A stretch of 64,000 nucleotides of DNA from Cordylochernes scorpioides (lineage: Eukaryota > Arthropoda > Arachnida > Pseudoscorpiones > Chernetidae): contig CP092873.1 in the NCBI GenBank assembly GCA_030710605.1, positions 819,900 to 883,899 on the forward strand, in the 5' to 3' direction. The translations under genes were made by a program, and so were the position numbers. How positions within the stretch are numbered: the stretch's first letter is position 1; each line of letters starts with the position of its first letter. Shown in pieces: positions 1 to 9,474 of this stretch. The notes below the pieces were generated by a model. That model did no database searches. It saw only the letters and a list, made by a program, of their open reading frames with translations, and was not told the DNA's origin.

Positions 1-330
1 TGAAGAAAGTTGACAGGTTTTTCAGAATGAGGACTGGAATGAATCAGAATAAGGAAGAGATTGAATTCCACCCTATACATCTCGCACTATGTAAATATAT
101 AAAATAAATAATTTTATAATTCAGAATTGGTGAAAGGTTTTGATTTATTGTTTCCACAGAAATATGGTCGGTCAAGTCATCAATTCTGTGGAGGGCAATC
201 AATCAGTTGGGAGAGATGAAGTTCTCACTCCAGAGGCTCCGCTGGGGCCACTCCTTGGCTGTGCGCTATATCTCGGTGGAATATTCCGTTTGCTCTCCAA
301 ATTTGAATATATTTATAACAAAAAAAAAGG
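1..330 (+). other. weak exon-like stretches at window edge
   Basis: An open frame runs from the window edge (position 3) to a TAA at 105-107, about 34 codons of ordinary amino-acid composition. Position 91 could also be a GTAAAT splice donor. A polypyrimidine tract ending in CAG at 157-159 looks like a good 3' splice site. It is followed by about 140 bp of less AT-rich sequence open in two forward frames, one of them beginning MVGQVINSVEGNQ. Joining donor 91 to acceptor 160 gives an immediate stop, so these two pieces do not form one simple gene model. I do not recognise a family. This could be the 3' end of a host gene or chance. Confidence 0.2.
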
Positions 331-344
331 GAATAAAACAACAC

Positions 345-560
345 TTAAAGTTTCACCGCATAAGTTTCTTTTCTGTGAAAAATCAATATTTATTGCAAAG
401 AGAAATATTTACTATTTCTAACTTTTTTGGATGAAGTATGAAAGGGTGAAAATATGAAGAGTAATGGCGAACGGAAAAATAAAAGTGTCCAGGGATGGGA
501 ATCGAACCCACAACCTTGCGCTTACCGGGCAGATGCCATGTCCACTAGGCTACCCTGGAC
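345..560 (-). repeat. tRNA-derived SINE (SINE-A) copy
   Basis: Read on the minus strand, a tRNA-like head (487-560) has a 7-bp acceptor-type stem (GTCCAGG/CCTGGAC), a box-A-like TAGCCTAGTGG and a box B GGTTCGATTCC. The anticodon arm does not pair well, so this is a SINE head and not a tRNA gene. A body of about 140 bp follows. The same head and body recur at 19310-19539, and in inverted pairs at 36505-37010 and 42435-42770. A body-only copy lies at about 13215-13370. Confidence 0.7.
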
Positions 561-566
561 GTAAAA

Positions 567-685
567 GGCATATCCTGACCGCACTCACATGAAAATTTTA
601 GATGGCATAGCGCCATCTAGTGGAATAAAAATAAACTAAACGCTCTACCATCTAAAATGCTCATGTTAGTGCAGTCAGGGTTTTT
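567..685. repeat. foldback made of hammerhead-element ends
   Basis: The left half carries ATCCTGACCGCACTCACATG and the right half its imperfect reverse complement ending in CAGTCAGG. The terminal 30 bp or so can form a hairpin. The sequence matches the outer end (CATATCCTGACC) of the hammerhead-bearing element at 800-1003, so it appears to be two ends of that family joined head to head. The smaller hairpin TAGATGGC/GCCATCTA is also present. Confidence 0.5.
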
Positions 686-799
686 TTTTTTTGTTTTGTT
701 TTTAATATCAACAACTGACCTTTTTTTTATATATTTTTTAGAAATATATTTCTGCATATTTATTTTTTTCTTTTTTCAAATATGTATTTATTAAAAAAA

Positions 800-1003
800 A
801 GGAAGCATATCCTGACCACAAGCCCATGTAATATTTAGATGGCAGAACGCCATCTAGTGGAGCAAAAATAAACTAAACGTTTATTTAACTTGCTCCGTGA
901 TATTTGGCCAATCCAATTTCTTGATAAATCAAGAAAAACCATCCACGAACGCGTTTCGCGCTGTTGGCGCTCGTCAGCGTGGAGCAGACTGTACCACATC
1001 TCG
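800..1003 (-). mobile_element. hammerhead-bearing dispersed element, copy 1
   Basis: This repeat of about 200 bp also occurs at 40925-41085, 41713-41913, 42120-42305 and, more diverged, 7625-7790. Reading minus, it has: the hammerhead motif (942-983); a short palindrome TTCTTGAT/ATCAAGAA; an inverted repeat around AAACGTTTAGTTT; a hairpin TAGATGGCG/GCCATCTA; and the end GGTCAGGATATG. There is no ORF. On its ribozyme side it abuts a single 118-bp satellite unit (1004-1105). Type I hammerheads are known in Penelope-like elements and in retrozymes, and this could be a non-autonomous relative. Its mobility is inferred from copy number only. Confidence 0.7.
942..983 (-). ncRNA. type I hammerhead ribozyme, intact core
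   Basis: On the minus strand: stem I 5' arm TCCACG; core CTGACGA; stem II GCGC-CAACA-GCGC; core GAAA; a minimal stem III in which A-C pairs with G-U across two bases; then U at the cleavage position (GUU); then stem I 3' arm CGTGGA. Stem I pairs over 6 bp and stem II over 4 bp with the preferred G-C at 10.1/11.1. All conserved core nucleotides are present (the second position-7 base is the variable one). Self-cleavage is predicted 3' of the GUU. Animal type I hammerheads in retroelements often have such tiny stem III. No other reading explains the motif as well. Activity is untested. Confidence 0.8.
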
Positions 1004-1105
1004 TGTGTCTTCATTAAAGGTCACTGTAATATCTTTCAGAGTTATTGTCTCAATCCCGATATACTTGCTAAAAGGTATAACTTCCTTTAGTTTTATCCAT
1101 AAGTA
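1004..1105 (+). repeat. single unit of the 118-bp satellite
   Basis: Contains CTCGTGTGTCTTCATTAAAG, TCTTTCAGAGTTATTGTCTC and a diverged CCATAAGTATATA end, matching the unit arrayed at 23405-24480. It directly follows the hammerhead element. Confidence 0.7.
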
Positions 1106-1498
1106 TATATATATAGAGAATCTAACCTTTGAGGAAACTAACCAGATCGATAAAATCAATATATTGATTATATTTTATTCTCCAATATATAGTTATCTGA
1201 AGGTAATTAAATATCCATTTATAGGTTAGAAATAGAAAGATATAAATTAGTTAGAGGCCTAGATCTATTATCTTGATTGCAATCTAGGCTCGGATCAATT
1301 ATACAGAGATCGTTCCAGGATAATTTTTAGGTAATGATTTTTTTTGTATTATTCGAATATTAATGAATTTTATATTGTTCAACGTGTGTGTTATAATTCG
1401 TTTTAGATATTAAACAAATACTTTTCTATGAAATTTTATCTCTCCCCTGACTTATAATTTAATAATATTGTAACATAGTATTTATTAATTTTATTTAT

Positions 1499-1686
1499 GT
1501 AACAAAGTATTTATTAATTTTATTATTTTTTTATTAACAGAGTGGTCATTTTTATGTTTATATCTGGCGACTCTGTAAATTTCCCTCGTGGCTTATCTTT
1601 TGTTTACAATTCATAGTTTGTCCTTCCCTGAAGTAAATTGTTGTCTTCTCCTGAAGTTTTTGTCTTCCCTAATTATCCACGTGGCA
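1499..1686 (-). mobile_element. solo LTR (family S)
   Basis: On the minus strand it begins TGCCACGTGG and ends TTTGTTACA (TG...CA). It contains a TATA-like TATAAACATAAA and AATAAA-type signals. Related copies lie at 9074-9250 (same orientation) and 21845-22029 (opposite orientation), both with apparent 4-bp ATAT duplications. The first 29 bp or so of the plus-strand end are partly repeated just outside (1470-1498). No internal coding region is attached. Confidence 0.5.
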
Positions 1687-1876
1687 CTATATACAGGAAA
1701 TATGGGGTTAAGTTTCTTGTACCATTTTTATTTCTCTAACTAAACATTCCCTTCAACAGGAGCAACTAGTAATTTGATTTACGGTACAGCTAGATGGAGG
1801 TTAAACTTCTAGGTGATCCTGCTGAATGTGTGTATTGTTACAGAACAACCTGCTGGTTGATAATATGCTTAGTACC

Positions 1877-2113
1877 TGTAACGTCCTTGTATTTGTTGGT
1901 TGACGTTAATCAGCAAGAAGTACTTGGAAGTTTAAAAAGAAAAGACTTTATTTCTTTTAGGCCAACATCAGATATAGCATATTAATTATTAGACATAAGT
2001 TTACATGTGATATCTATTACCAACAAGTCAACAGGCTACTGCACAGAGTATCCTCAGTGATAAATATGTGCTCACTGATAATTTACTATATAGGCATGCC
2101 AGCTGCCGTTACA
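1877..2113 (-). repeat. 3' LTR of gypsy element 1
   Basis: Runs TGTAAC...GTTACA, 237 bp, identical to 6267-6503 except for one base. The purine-rich tract (reverse complement of TCTCCCCCTTTGAAG, 2114-2128) directly adjoins it, as expected for plus-strand priming. Confidence 0.95.
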
Positions 2114-3421
2114 TCTCCCCCTTTGAAGAAATTCGTTCTTCAAATCGTTTGGGTGACTTGATGATCCGCCCGGACCTTGTTGTAATGGGCAGGGTGCCGT
2201 TCTTGTGCTCCGCGTTCTGGTGATCACTCCTGGGTTCCTGGCCTGTGAATGGTCTTGGAGAAGTATTGAGTTCTTCGGGAACTTGAGCCTGTTCCTTATC
2301 ACCGCTCGGGCCAGGTCCTTCCGGTAGAGTTGACTTGGGGATCTCCGGGATTCTCCTTCGCTGTTGCTTTGGACTCTCCAGATTCGTATGTCGCATGAAG
2401 GAGCTGTTGCGGCGGTACTCACCAGTAGGTGTTTGCACTTTATATGATCTTGGAGCTACTTCTTGGGTAACTCTGGCAGGGATCCATTCACGGTGATGCT
2501 GTTTCAGCATTATCTTTTCACCTTCCTTGAAGCTTCGGGTTGTCTTTGCTGTCTTATCGTGGTGTGTTTTCTGCTTCTCCCGCTTATTTCTTAGGTTTTG
2601 TGTATGTCCCTTTTGGATTTCTGGTTCCAACTGATGAGTGCTAGTGGGAAGGAGGGTTCTGGTCCTGCGACTGAACAGACACTGAGCCGGTGAAGGAAGA
2701 CCATCTCTAGGAGTGTTGTAAAAGTTCAAAAGAGAGTGCTAGTTCCACTTCTTGTCCTGAATCCAAACACTTCCTGATGAGGTTCTTGGCTGTCTGTACC
2801 GCTCTCTCTGCTAATCCGTTTGATTTAGGATATAGAGGACTTGATGTCTGGTGGTCGAACAACCACTTCTTTTGAAAGTCTTTAAAGTCCCTGGACATAA
2901 AGTTTGGCCCATTATCAGTTTCCAGGAGTCTGGGAATTCCATGTACGCTAAACCATTTTTAAGAGATTCAATAGTTTCTGTAGAGTTCATTGTCTTCATT
3001 TCTTTGAAATCAATGAATCCAGAGTAGTTATCAGTTATAAACAGGTAATTTTTTCCTTTTATTGAGAAAATGTCAGCTGCGACTATCTCCCAAGGAAGAC
3101 TCGGTATCTCTTTTATGATCATTGGTTCTTTTGTCTTGTTCCTCTGATTTGCTTGGCAAGTCCTACAATTTTCTACTGTGTTGATGATATCTTGGGATAT
3201 GCCATGCCAGTATATTGAGTCTCGGGCCCTTCTCAAGCAGCTGTTTGTTCCTTGGTGTCCTTCGTGGATTAACTTGAGTATCTTTGCTTTCCACCTTAGG
3301 GGAATGAAGACTCTGCTACCTTTGAAGATTAGGTCTTCGTTTTTCGAGAGTTCATCTCTATATGGCCAGTATTTCTTGCAGCTTTCAGGGACTGCTGATT
3401 TGTAGTTTGGCCAGCCATATA
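2109..3421 (-). pseudogene. gypsy 1 integrase region, frameshifted
   Basis: Integrase part of the polyprotein, split over three frames. Frame 1 (2811-3236 and upstream) carries the end of the zinc-binding domain (C-x2-C in ENCRTCQ) and the first catalytic Asp (AADIF). After a one-base break near 2945, frame 2 (2707-2898 and just upstream) holds ETDNGPNF and SNGLAERAVQ, with the second Asp and the Glu. After another break near 2720, frame 3 (2109-2729) holds the basic C-terminal region, which runs into the purine tract. The order and motifs are normal for Ty3/gypsy integrase, so the breaks are small indels and not rearrangements. Confidence 0.85.
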
Positions 3422-6066
3422 AGATTAGGTTTTTTTAGTTCTTGTAGTTCTTGGTCCTCTTTTGTAAGAGCTTGCAGTTCCTCATAGCTTGACTTATTTG
3501 TCGGGGTGGTCATCAGTACTTCGAAGTTTTCTTCCAAGTAGGTGTCTTCATATGAGCAGTCTCTACTTAGTAGATCAGCTGTTAGCAGTTCTTTTCCTTT
3601 CTTGTATTTAATCCTGAGATCATATTGTTGTATCTGTAGAAAAATTCTCTGGAGCCTCGGGGGTGCTTTGCTTAACGGCTTCTTGAATATGGTTTCTAAA
3701 GGACGGTGGTCCGTCTCGACGTCAACAGTTTTGCCATAAGTGAGTTGATGGAATTTGTCGCATCCAAATTTGATGGCAAGTGCTTCCTTTTCTATCTGAG
3801 CGTAGTTCTGCTGAGTGGAGTTGAGAGCTGATGAAGCGTAGGCTATGGGCTTTCCGTTTTGTAATAGAACCGCTCCAAGGGCATATGAACTGGCGTCTAC
3901 TGAAAGTGTCAGATTTCCGTTGGGATTAAAGAATTTCAGAGTTGGTGCAGTTCTGAGCAAAGTCTTGATCTCTAAGAGATCACGATCGAGGGATTCGTCC
4001 CATAGCCAAGGTGTATCTTTTTTCAAAAGCAACCTCATGTTTTTGGTTTTCTCTGCAAGGTTAGGGATGAACCTGCTCAGGTATTGTACCATTCCTAAGA
4101 GACGTTGTAGTTCTTGCTTGTTGCTTGGCGACTTAATTTCTCCTATTGCACGCACTTTCTCAGGGTCAATTTTAATGCCTTCTGTCGTGACAATATGACC
4201 TAAAAATTGGACTTCTTGAAGTTGAAATTTGCATTTATCTCTATTCAGTTTGATTCCATTTTCTTTAAGCCTCTGTAGTACAGCTCTTGTTCTTATTTCC
4301 AGAGTCTGTGGATCCGGAGCATGGATCAGGATATCGTCCATTGAATTTTCTGTACCCTCAAGGTCTTGGAGTAAGTCTGCCATGATTTTCTGGAATATTT
4401 CTGGAGTAGTTTTAATTCCAAAGGGAACTCTCAAGAACATATATCTTCCCCACGGAGTGCTGAAGGTAAAGTAGCGTTGTGAGTTGGGGGCTACTTTGAT
4501 CTGCCAGTATCCTTTCTTCAGATCCAACTTTGTGAAGTATTTTGAACCATGCAGGTTTACTGCAATCTGATCAAAAGTCTGTAATAGGAAATGGCTTCTT
4601 AGAATTACTTTATTGATATCCGATGGGTCAATGCATATACGTATTTTTCCTTTCTTTTTTGCTATAACCATCTGACTGGAGATGGGGGTAGGGTAATTTA
4701 CTTTCTTTATAATCCCATTGTCTTCCATTTCCTCAAGTTCTTTCTTTACTCTTTCTTTAATAGATAGAGGAATAGGTCTGGGTGGTCTTACTTGCAGGTT
4801 CATGTCCGAAGTCTGAAACTTTGCCTCGTATTCATATACTTTCAAACATCCTATACCTTCGAATAATTCTTGGTATTCCTGTGTAATTTCTTGACAGGTG
4901 TTTACTCGCTTGACAAGACCTAAATTGGAACAGGTTTGTCTGCCTAGGATGGGACATGTGTTATCACTGGATATGATGAAACGTATGTAGGCAGTCATGT
5001 TTTTCACCATGCACATTGCTAGACTTTGTCCTTCGACAGGAATTCGATATCCTGAAAAAGAAATTAAACTTTTTACTGGAGACCTTTGGATTTCCAGATT
5101 TAATCTCCCTGCCAGGCTGAGTGGCAGCACGTTACACTGTGTACCTGTGTCTAGTTTCATGTTTACCTTTTTGCCTTTGATTTTTACTTCTTCATACCAA
5201 TCTTCGGTCAGGTTGGTGTTTTCAACTGACTGGATTACAAATACTTGAATCATTTCAGGTTCTGGTGACCCAACAATTTGTCTGAATTTGTATGAATTTG
5301 TGTTCTGGGATCTGCAAAGATTAGCAAAATGGTTGAGTTTCTTGCATTTGTTGCATCTCTTTTGATATGCCGGACATTGGTTGATTTTGTGGGATCTACC
5401 ACAATTTCTGCAGTTTTCTATTATTTTGTGACTTTGGTTAGTGGTATTTTCTTTCCTCGGCTCTTTTCTATCTTCCCACTTCTTACTGTTCATCTTTGTC
5501 ACAGCAACTTGTTTGTCTGAGTCGGATAGTACATGTTTCATTTGGTTTGTGGCATTTTCACATGCTATGCAAATTTGTGTGGCTTTTTCCAGATTAAGGT
5601 CAGCCTCACTAAGAAGTCTTTCTCTTATTTCATTGTTAATAATTCCTACAACTATTCGATCTTTAAGTAGTTCATCAGACATGACAGCATATTTGCAGTT
5701 TGCTATCTGTAATTTAATCCTAGTCAGAAAATCATTGAATGATTCATCTTCTTTCTGTTTCATCTGATTGAATTTGAATCTTTCAATTGTAGTGTTCAGC
5801 TTTGGAGAAAAATAGTTGTTGAACTTGTCTTTTACAATGCTCAGATTATTTTTATCTGCATTATTTAAGTTGAAAGATTTAAAAATATTTTGAGCCTCTC
5901 GTCCCATTGCAGCCATAAAGATAGCAACTTGTACCTCTGGTGCTTTACTACTTAATTGGGTAGCAATTTCATACCATTCAAAGCTTTCAAGCCAAGATTC
6001 CCAGCCCTCTTTGTTTAGTTCATTTAGGCCTATTTGTTTTGGAGGTCGAATAGCATTTTCCGCCAT
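3385..6066 (-). CDS. gypsy 1 Gag-protease-RT-RNase H polyprotein
   Basis: 893 codons. Gag occupies residues 1-260, with two CCHC zinc knuckles (219-231 CRNCGRSHKINQC; 238-251 CNKCKKLNHFANLC). The aspartic protease is at about 290-390 with the DTG triad at 306-308. Reverse transcriptase is at about 430-640 with FTKLDLKKGYW (motif A Asp 515). RNase H follows, starting around LSVDASSYALGAVL (721-735). The RT motif C reads SMDD where YxDD or FxDD is usual, a potentially damaging change. Gag and Pol share one frame with no Gag stop. The frame leaves the expected sequence at about 3430, in a 7-T run, and stops at 3385. The start at 6066 follows the leader about 190 bp inside the 5' LTR. Confidence 0.9.
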   Translation of the reverse strand: MAENAIRPPKQIGLNELNKEGWESWLESFEWYEIATQLSSKAPEVQVAIFMAAMGREAQNIFKSFNLNNADKNNLSIVKDKFNNYFSPKLNTTIERFKFNQMKQKEDESFNDFLTRIKLQIANCKYAVMSDELLKDRIVVGIINNEIRERLLSEADLNLEKATQICIACENATNQMKHVLSDSDKQVAVTKMNSKKWEDRKEPRKENTTNQSHKIIENCRNCGRSHKINQCPAYQKRCNKCKKLNHFANLCRSQNTNSYKFRQIVGSPEPEMIQVFVIQSVENTNLTEDWYEEVKIKGKKVNMKLDTGTQCNVLPLSLAGRLNLEIQRSPVKSLISFSGYRIPVEGQSLAMCMVKNMTAYIRFIISSDNTCPILGRQTCSNLGLVKRVNTCQEITQEYQELFEGIGCLKVYEYEAKFQTSDMNLQVRPPRPIPLSIKERVKKELEEMEDNGIIKKVNYPTPISSQMVIAKKKGKIRICIDPSDINKVILRSHFLLQTFDQIAVNLHGSKYFTKLDLKKGYWQIKVAPNSQRYFTFSTPWGRYMFLRVPFGIKTTPEIFQKIMADLLQDLEGTENSMDDILIHAPDPQTLEIRTRAVLQRLKENGIKLNRDKCKFQLQEVQFLGHIVTTEGIKIDPEKVRAIGEIKSPSNKQELQRLLGMVQYLSRFIPNLAEKTKNMRLLLKKDTPWLWDESLDRDLLEIKTLLRTAPTLKFFNPNGNLTLSVDASSYALGAVLLQNGKPIAYASSALNSTQQNYAQIEKEALAIKFGCDKFHQLTYGKTVDVETDHRPLETIFKKPLSKAPPRLQRIFLQIQQYDLRIKYKKGKELLTADLLSRDCSYEDTYLEENFEVLMTTPTNKSSYEELQALTKEDQELQELKKPNLIWLAKLQISSP

Positions 6067-6251
6067 GTTGTTGTTATTGTATTTTTTTTTCTAAAAATAC
6101 ACTTATTTCTTCTTGCTTGTAAATTAAATTATTTTTGTATATATTCTTATGCAATTTGAATTTTATTTGAACATGCAATTAGAGATGTTCTGAAATACTT
6201 TAAGAAATTGGAAATTAATAAATTGTTCTTACCACGTGGTGTTGTTTACAA

Positions 6252-6266
6252 GCGCCGCTGCCACCA
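6252..6266 (-). promoter_or_regulatory. primer binding site, tRNA-Leu type
   Basis: The minus-strand TGGTGGCAGCGGCGC immediately follows the 5' LTR. The first 12 bases match the complement of the 3' end (including CCA) of animal tRNA-Leu of the AAG/TAG type, as I know it. The last three do not. Confidence 0.7.
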
Positions 6267-6503
6267 TGTAACGTCCTTGTATTTGTTGGTTGACGTTAAT
6301 CAGCAAGAAGTACTTTGAAGTTTAAAAAGAAAAGACTTTATTTCTTTTAGGCCAACATCAGATATAGCATATTAATTATTAGACATAAGTTTACATGTGA
6401 TATCTATTACCAACAAGTCAACAGGCTACTGCACAGAGTATCCTCAGTGATAAATATGTGCTCACTGATAATTTACTATATAGGCATGCCAGCTGCCGTT
6501 ACA
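6267..6503 (-). repeat. 5' LTR of gypsy element 1
   Basis: 237 bp, TG...CA ends, followed by the GTACC duplication. One mismatch to the left LTR. Confidence 0.95.
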
Positions 6504-6509
6504 GTACCC

Positions 6510-7110
6510 ACTTCAGTGTTAAGTGAGCAACACTAAGTTGGTTTCTACTTTTTTTGAAGTTTAATTTGAATGTTTGCAGTTATGGCTTCATTAGGTTGTG
6601 TTAACCTAAAGTTAAATTAACATATTCAAAACTAAGGATTAAATTACACAACTGCCAACAATCAGTAACGTGGGTAGATATGTATTACCACCAAAGCTTT
6701 AGCCTTAGTGAAGACATTTTAAATTTTAGAAAAGTGGAAGACACTTGTATGCTCCGTTTAAAAGCTTGCATAGTTGCATTCAACAATTCTCCTTTACTAA
6801 ATTCCTAAGAAATATTGTACGTAAGCGTACGTGAATGTGTGTATTGGCATTTTAGCCTGAAAGCTAGAGGATTAAAAATGATACAAAAAACTGAACTCTG
6901 GATTGCTAATTGTTATTAATAAAATACATTTATATTTATTAATATTCATATAGAGGTGTTAATCATTTTAAAGTTTAAGAGAAAATTGCTATTAAGAAAT
7001 AAGAAGTGGAGGCTAGTGTTAAACATTTTTTATTTATTTTTGGAATCCTAATTTTTAGAAAATAATAACGAACATTTTCATTCGAATGCCCACTCTTCTT
7101 CACCGCTAGA
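6510..7110. other. AT-rich sequence, nothing recognised
   Basis: No ORF, tRNA or repeat shared with the rest of the window is visible here. TTAATATT-type low-complexity runs are present. Confidence 0.5.
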
Positions 7111-7150
7111 CAACAGACAATAAACAATGTTGTAGATCTATATCAATTTT

Positions 7151-7236
7151 TATAAAATAAAAGGATTTAAAAGCGCGAATATATAAGCGCGAAATAAAAG
7201 AAACATTCGCGCATTTAAATCCTTTTATTTTATATG
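7151..7236. repeat. short foldback around GCGCGAAT
   Basis: The left arm AAAAGGATTTAAAAGCGCGA and right arm TCGCGCATTTAAATCCTTTT are near-perfect complements with a loop of about 20 bp. The right side continues into TAGATGGCGCGC, a terminal motif seen on many repeats here. A single-arm relative is at 40090-40160. Confidence 0.6.
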
Positions 7237-7624
7237 TATAGATGGCGCGCTATTGCTTTGTGCTATATCAATTTGTAAATAGCAGAGATAATTATCATAG
7301 GTTTAACTATTTTTGTAAACATATTTATGATTATCATTCTAACCTGAAAGATTCATGTTCCTAATATATATTATTGTTTCTCTTTTTTTACTTTAAATAT
7401 TTTTTCTTGTATAATATGTTTATAACTGTTTCTGTTTGAAAAAAAAATGTAAATCGACGCAATTATCCCTAACCGGGATATCGCGTTTTGTGTGTTGGAA
7501 TAAAATAAAATAAACTTATTATTATTGTTATATCCCATTGTTAAGCATTCTCACGCAATTCTGGTTTCAACTACCCGTTTCATGATTTTTCAGGATGCCT
7601 TAATGACCAGTTTTTTGGTTGTTG

Positions 7625-7790
7625 AGGTACAGCTTACACCACGCTGATGAGAAATAACACGCGTACATGGTTAGCTTTTCTTGATTAATCAAGAATGGGT
7701 ACATGGTCAATTCTGGAATAATTAAAAATCAACGAATAGTTGATATTTATTCCGATAGATGGCGAAAGCCATCAACAACTTTCATTTTCA
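7625..7790 (+). mobile_element. diverged hammerhead-element copy, stem II lost
   Basis: The plus strand has GGTACAGCTTACACCACG followed by CTGATGA directly joined to GAAA, then CGCGTACATGG and TTCTTGATTAATCAAGAA. Compared with 942-983, the stem II hairpin is deleted and stem I is damaged, so it should be inactive. Downstream the same layout is kept with different sequence: an inverted repeat AATCAACGAATAGTTGATAT and a hairpin GATGGCGAAAGCCATC. Keeping the layout while the sequence diverges suggests structural constraint. Fragments of this sub-family recur at 11095-11255 and 59950-60000. Confidence 0.55.
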
Positions 7791-7799
7791 CGATAAGGA

Positions 7800-8430
7800 G
7801 ATGATTATTTTTTCTTCATTAAAAGAAGTTAGTGATGAACGCTCCAGGAGGTGATAAGCTACAGATAGTGGGTGGCCACATCGGCAGAAGGGGATGAAGC
7901 TTATATGCACAGTCATAACAAATTCGAGAATAACACAGTGTAACTTCCTAGAAGGGAAAAGAAGGATAACCTATTTACATAGCAAACAAAACACGTTACC
8001 AGTATAAAAGGTCCTAAATTTGAATTTTCTTTCGTATATTATAGATCTAACACTACTTTAATATTACTGTTCAGTGATAAAGACACACAAGAGAGATTTC
8101 TATACTGATATTATACCTTCATTTCCATATCCAATATTCTAAACCTTTCCTTTATAATTATAAAACATATATATTAGATGACATCCCTCCGTTTCAGTAT
8201 TAATAGAATAATTGACATCCCTCCCTTATATTTACAGTGTTCCAATCGATTTAAAATTCTTTTATTGTACTTATTATGAATCATGTATATATAGTCTATA
8301 TATATATATATTATTATTGATATTTGTGTGTATATATTTTAAATTTTAGCCCCAGAGTTGTAAATATTTTATATATCGCCGCGTGAAGGCATCACGTGAT
8401 CATCCAAAGCAGTTTAAAAACAAGAAACGT
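7800..8430. other. no gene; AT-rich
   Basis: Mostly unique-looking AT-rich DNA. The part at about 8010-8170 (AAGGTCCTAAATTTGAATTT) recurs inverted near 12230-12345. No coding signal. Confidence 0.4.
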
Positions 8431-8530
8431 TCTAATGAAGTTAGGCGTACAGCCTATTGAAATATTGGCATTTTATATTAAATAACATGTTTTTTTATTT
8501 TAGATCCAAAATATGTCATTTAATTAATAT

Positions 8531-8755
8531 ATTAGATAGTAAAAATGCATATATTGGATTGAATAAAATATTTATTTGCCAATATTTCGGCTGGCTGAAC
8601 ACCAACCTTTATCGAGGCATTACATTTTTGTATACACCTAGTATAGTAGTATATACAAAAATGTAATGCCTCGATAAAGGTTGGCGTTCAGCCAGCCGAA
8701 ATATTGGCAAATAAATCTTGTATTTAATCCAATATATGCATTTTTACTATCTAAT
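8531..8755. repeat. foldback element (family F)
   Basis: Near-perfect inverted repeat with arms of about 105 bp (ATTAGATAGTAAAAATGCAT ... ATGCATTTTTACTATCTAAT) around a loop of about 20 bp. The arms contain GGTTGGCGTTCAGCCAGCCG and ATTGGCAAATAAATC. Another full copy is at 18860-19084, a partial foldback is at 11705-11865 and single arms are at 26755-26870 and 35640-35790. No ORF. It behaves like a foldback MITE. Confidence 0.8.
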
Positions 8756-8804
8756 GATTTAAGTAGGGATTGCTCTATTTTCAAAACATATATATATATA
8801 TATA

Positions 8805-9068
8805 CACCCATACCTCGCTTTGCGTCGAGGTTACGTTCCAAAAAAAACACGACGCAAATTGAAACGACGTAAAGTGAAAATATCTGAAGGCGCAATCAAA
8901 AACAAAGGTGTTGCCATATTTTAGGGGAAAAAAATAAATAAAGACTCGAATCCAAAACAACGCAACTTCGAAAATCTAACGACGCGCAGTGAAAATCAGT
9001 AAAAATTAAGCAGCGACGCAACTTCGAAAAAAACGCAAAACGAAACGACGCATAGCGAGGTATTGGTG
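8805..9068. mobile_element. TA-flanked MITE (TIR CACCxATACCTCGC)
   Basis: 264 bp with terminal inverted repeats CACCCATACCTCGCTTTGCG and, from the other end, CACCAATACCTCGCTATGCG, each next to a TA dinucleotide. The interior repeats ACGACGCAAxTTCGAAA blocks. The TA target suits a non-autonomous Tc1/mariner/pogo derivative. A solo LTR abuts it on the right. Confidence 0.75.
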
Positions 9069-9073
9069 TATAT

Positions 9074-9250
9074 TGTAACAAAGTATTTATTATTTTATTA
9101 GCAGAGTATAATTTTATGTTTATATTTTGCAATACTCTGTACACTTCCCTCTTTTGCTTATCTTTTTTTTTATCACTCATAGTTTGTTCTTGCCTGAAAT
9201 AAATTGTTGTCTCATCCCGAAGTTGGTCTTCCCTAATTTTCCACGTGGCA
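9074..9250 (-). mobile_element. solo LTR (family S)
   Basis: 177 bp, minus-strand TGCCACGTGG...TTTGTTACAATA-type ends. Flanked by ATAT on both sides, a possible 4-bp duplication, although the flank is itself AT-repeat rich. Homologous to 1499-1686 and 21845-22029. Confidence 0.6.
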
Positions 9251-9474
9251 ATATATATATTAAGAAAACCGAACAATATTTTAACAGTAAAAAATTATAT
9301 ATTTTATATTTCTGAAAAGAGAGTGAACCTTCCTATAAATATTCAAAATATATAACAACAAGAGATAGCAATCGGAACTATACATAGGCGCCATTTATTT
9401 GAGGGGAAAACTTGTGTAATTCTTCAAAGCATTATCAATATTGCAGTTTATGGTGAATTGTAAAAATATAGAGT

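Larger units (their letters stand above)
1877..6503 (-). mobile_element. complete Ty3/gypsy LTR retrotransposon
   Basis: An element of about 4.6 kb bounded by two 237-bp LTRs that differ, by eye, at one position (near 1925 versus 6315), and by a perfect 5-bp target-site duplication GTACC (1872-1876 and 6504-6508). The order on the minus strand is 5' LTR, tRNA-Leu-type primer site, Gag, protease, RT, RNase H, integrase, purine tract, 3' LTR, which is the Ty3/gypsy order. The near-identical LTRs point to very recent insertion. The pol frame is broken downstream of RNase H, so this copy is probably not autonomous unless the breaks are assembly errors. Confidence 0.95.

Noticed and set aside
487..560. 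tRNA gene at the SINE-A head
   Set aside because: The acceptor stem pairs but there is no proper anticodon stem-loop, and the head is linked to the same body at several loci.
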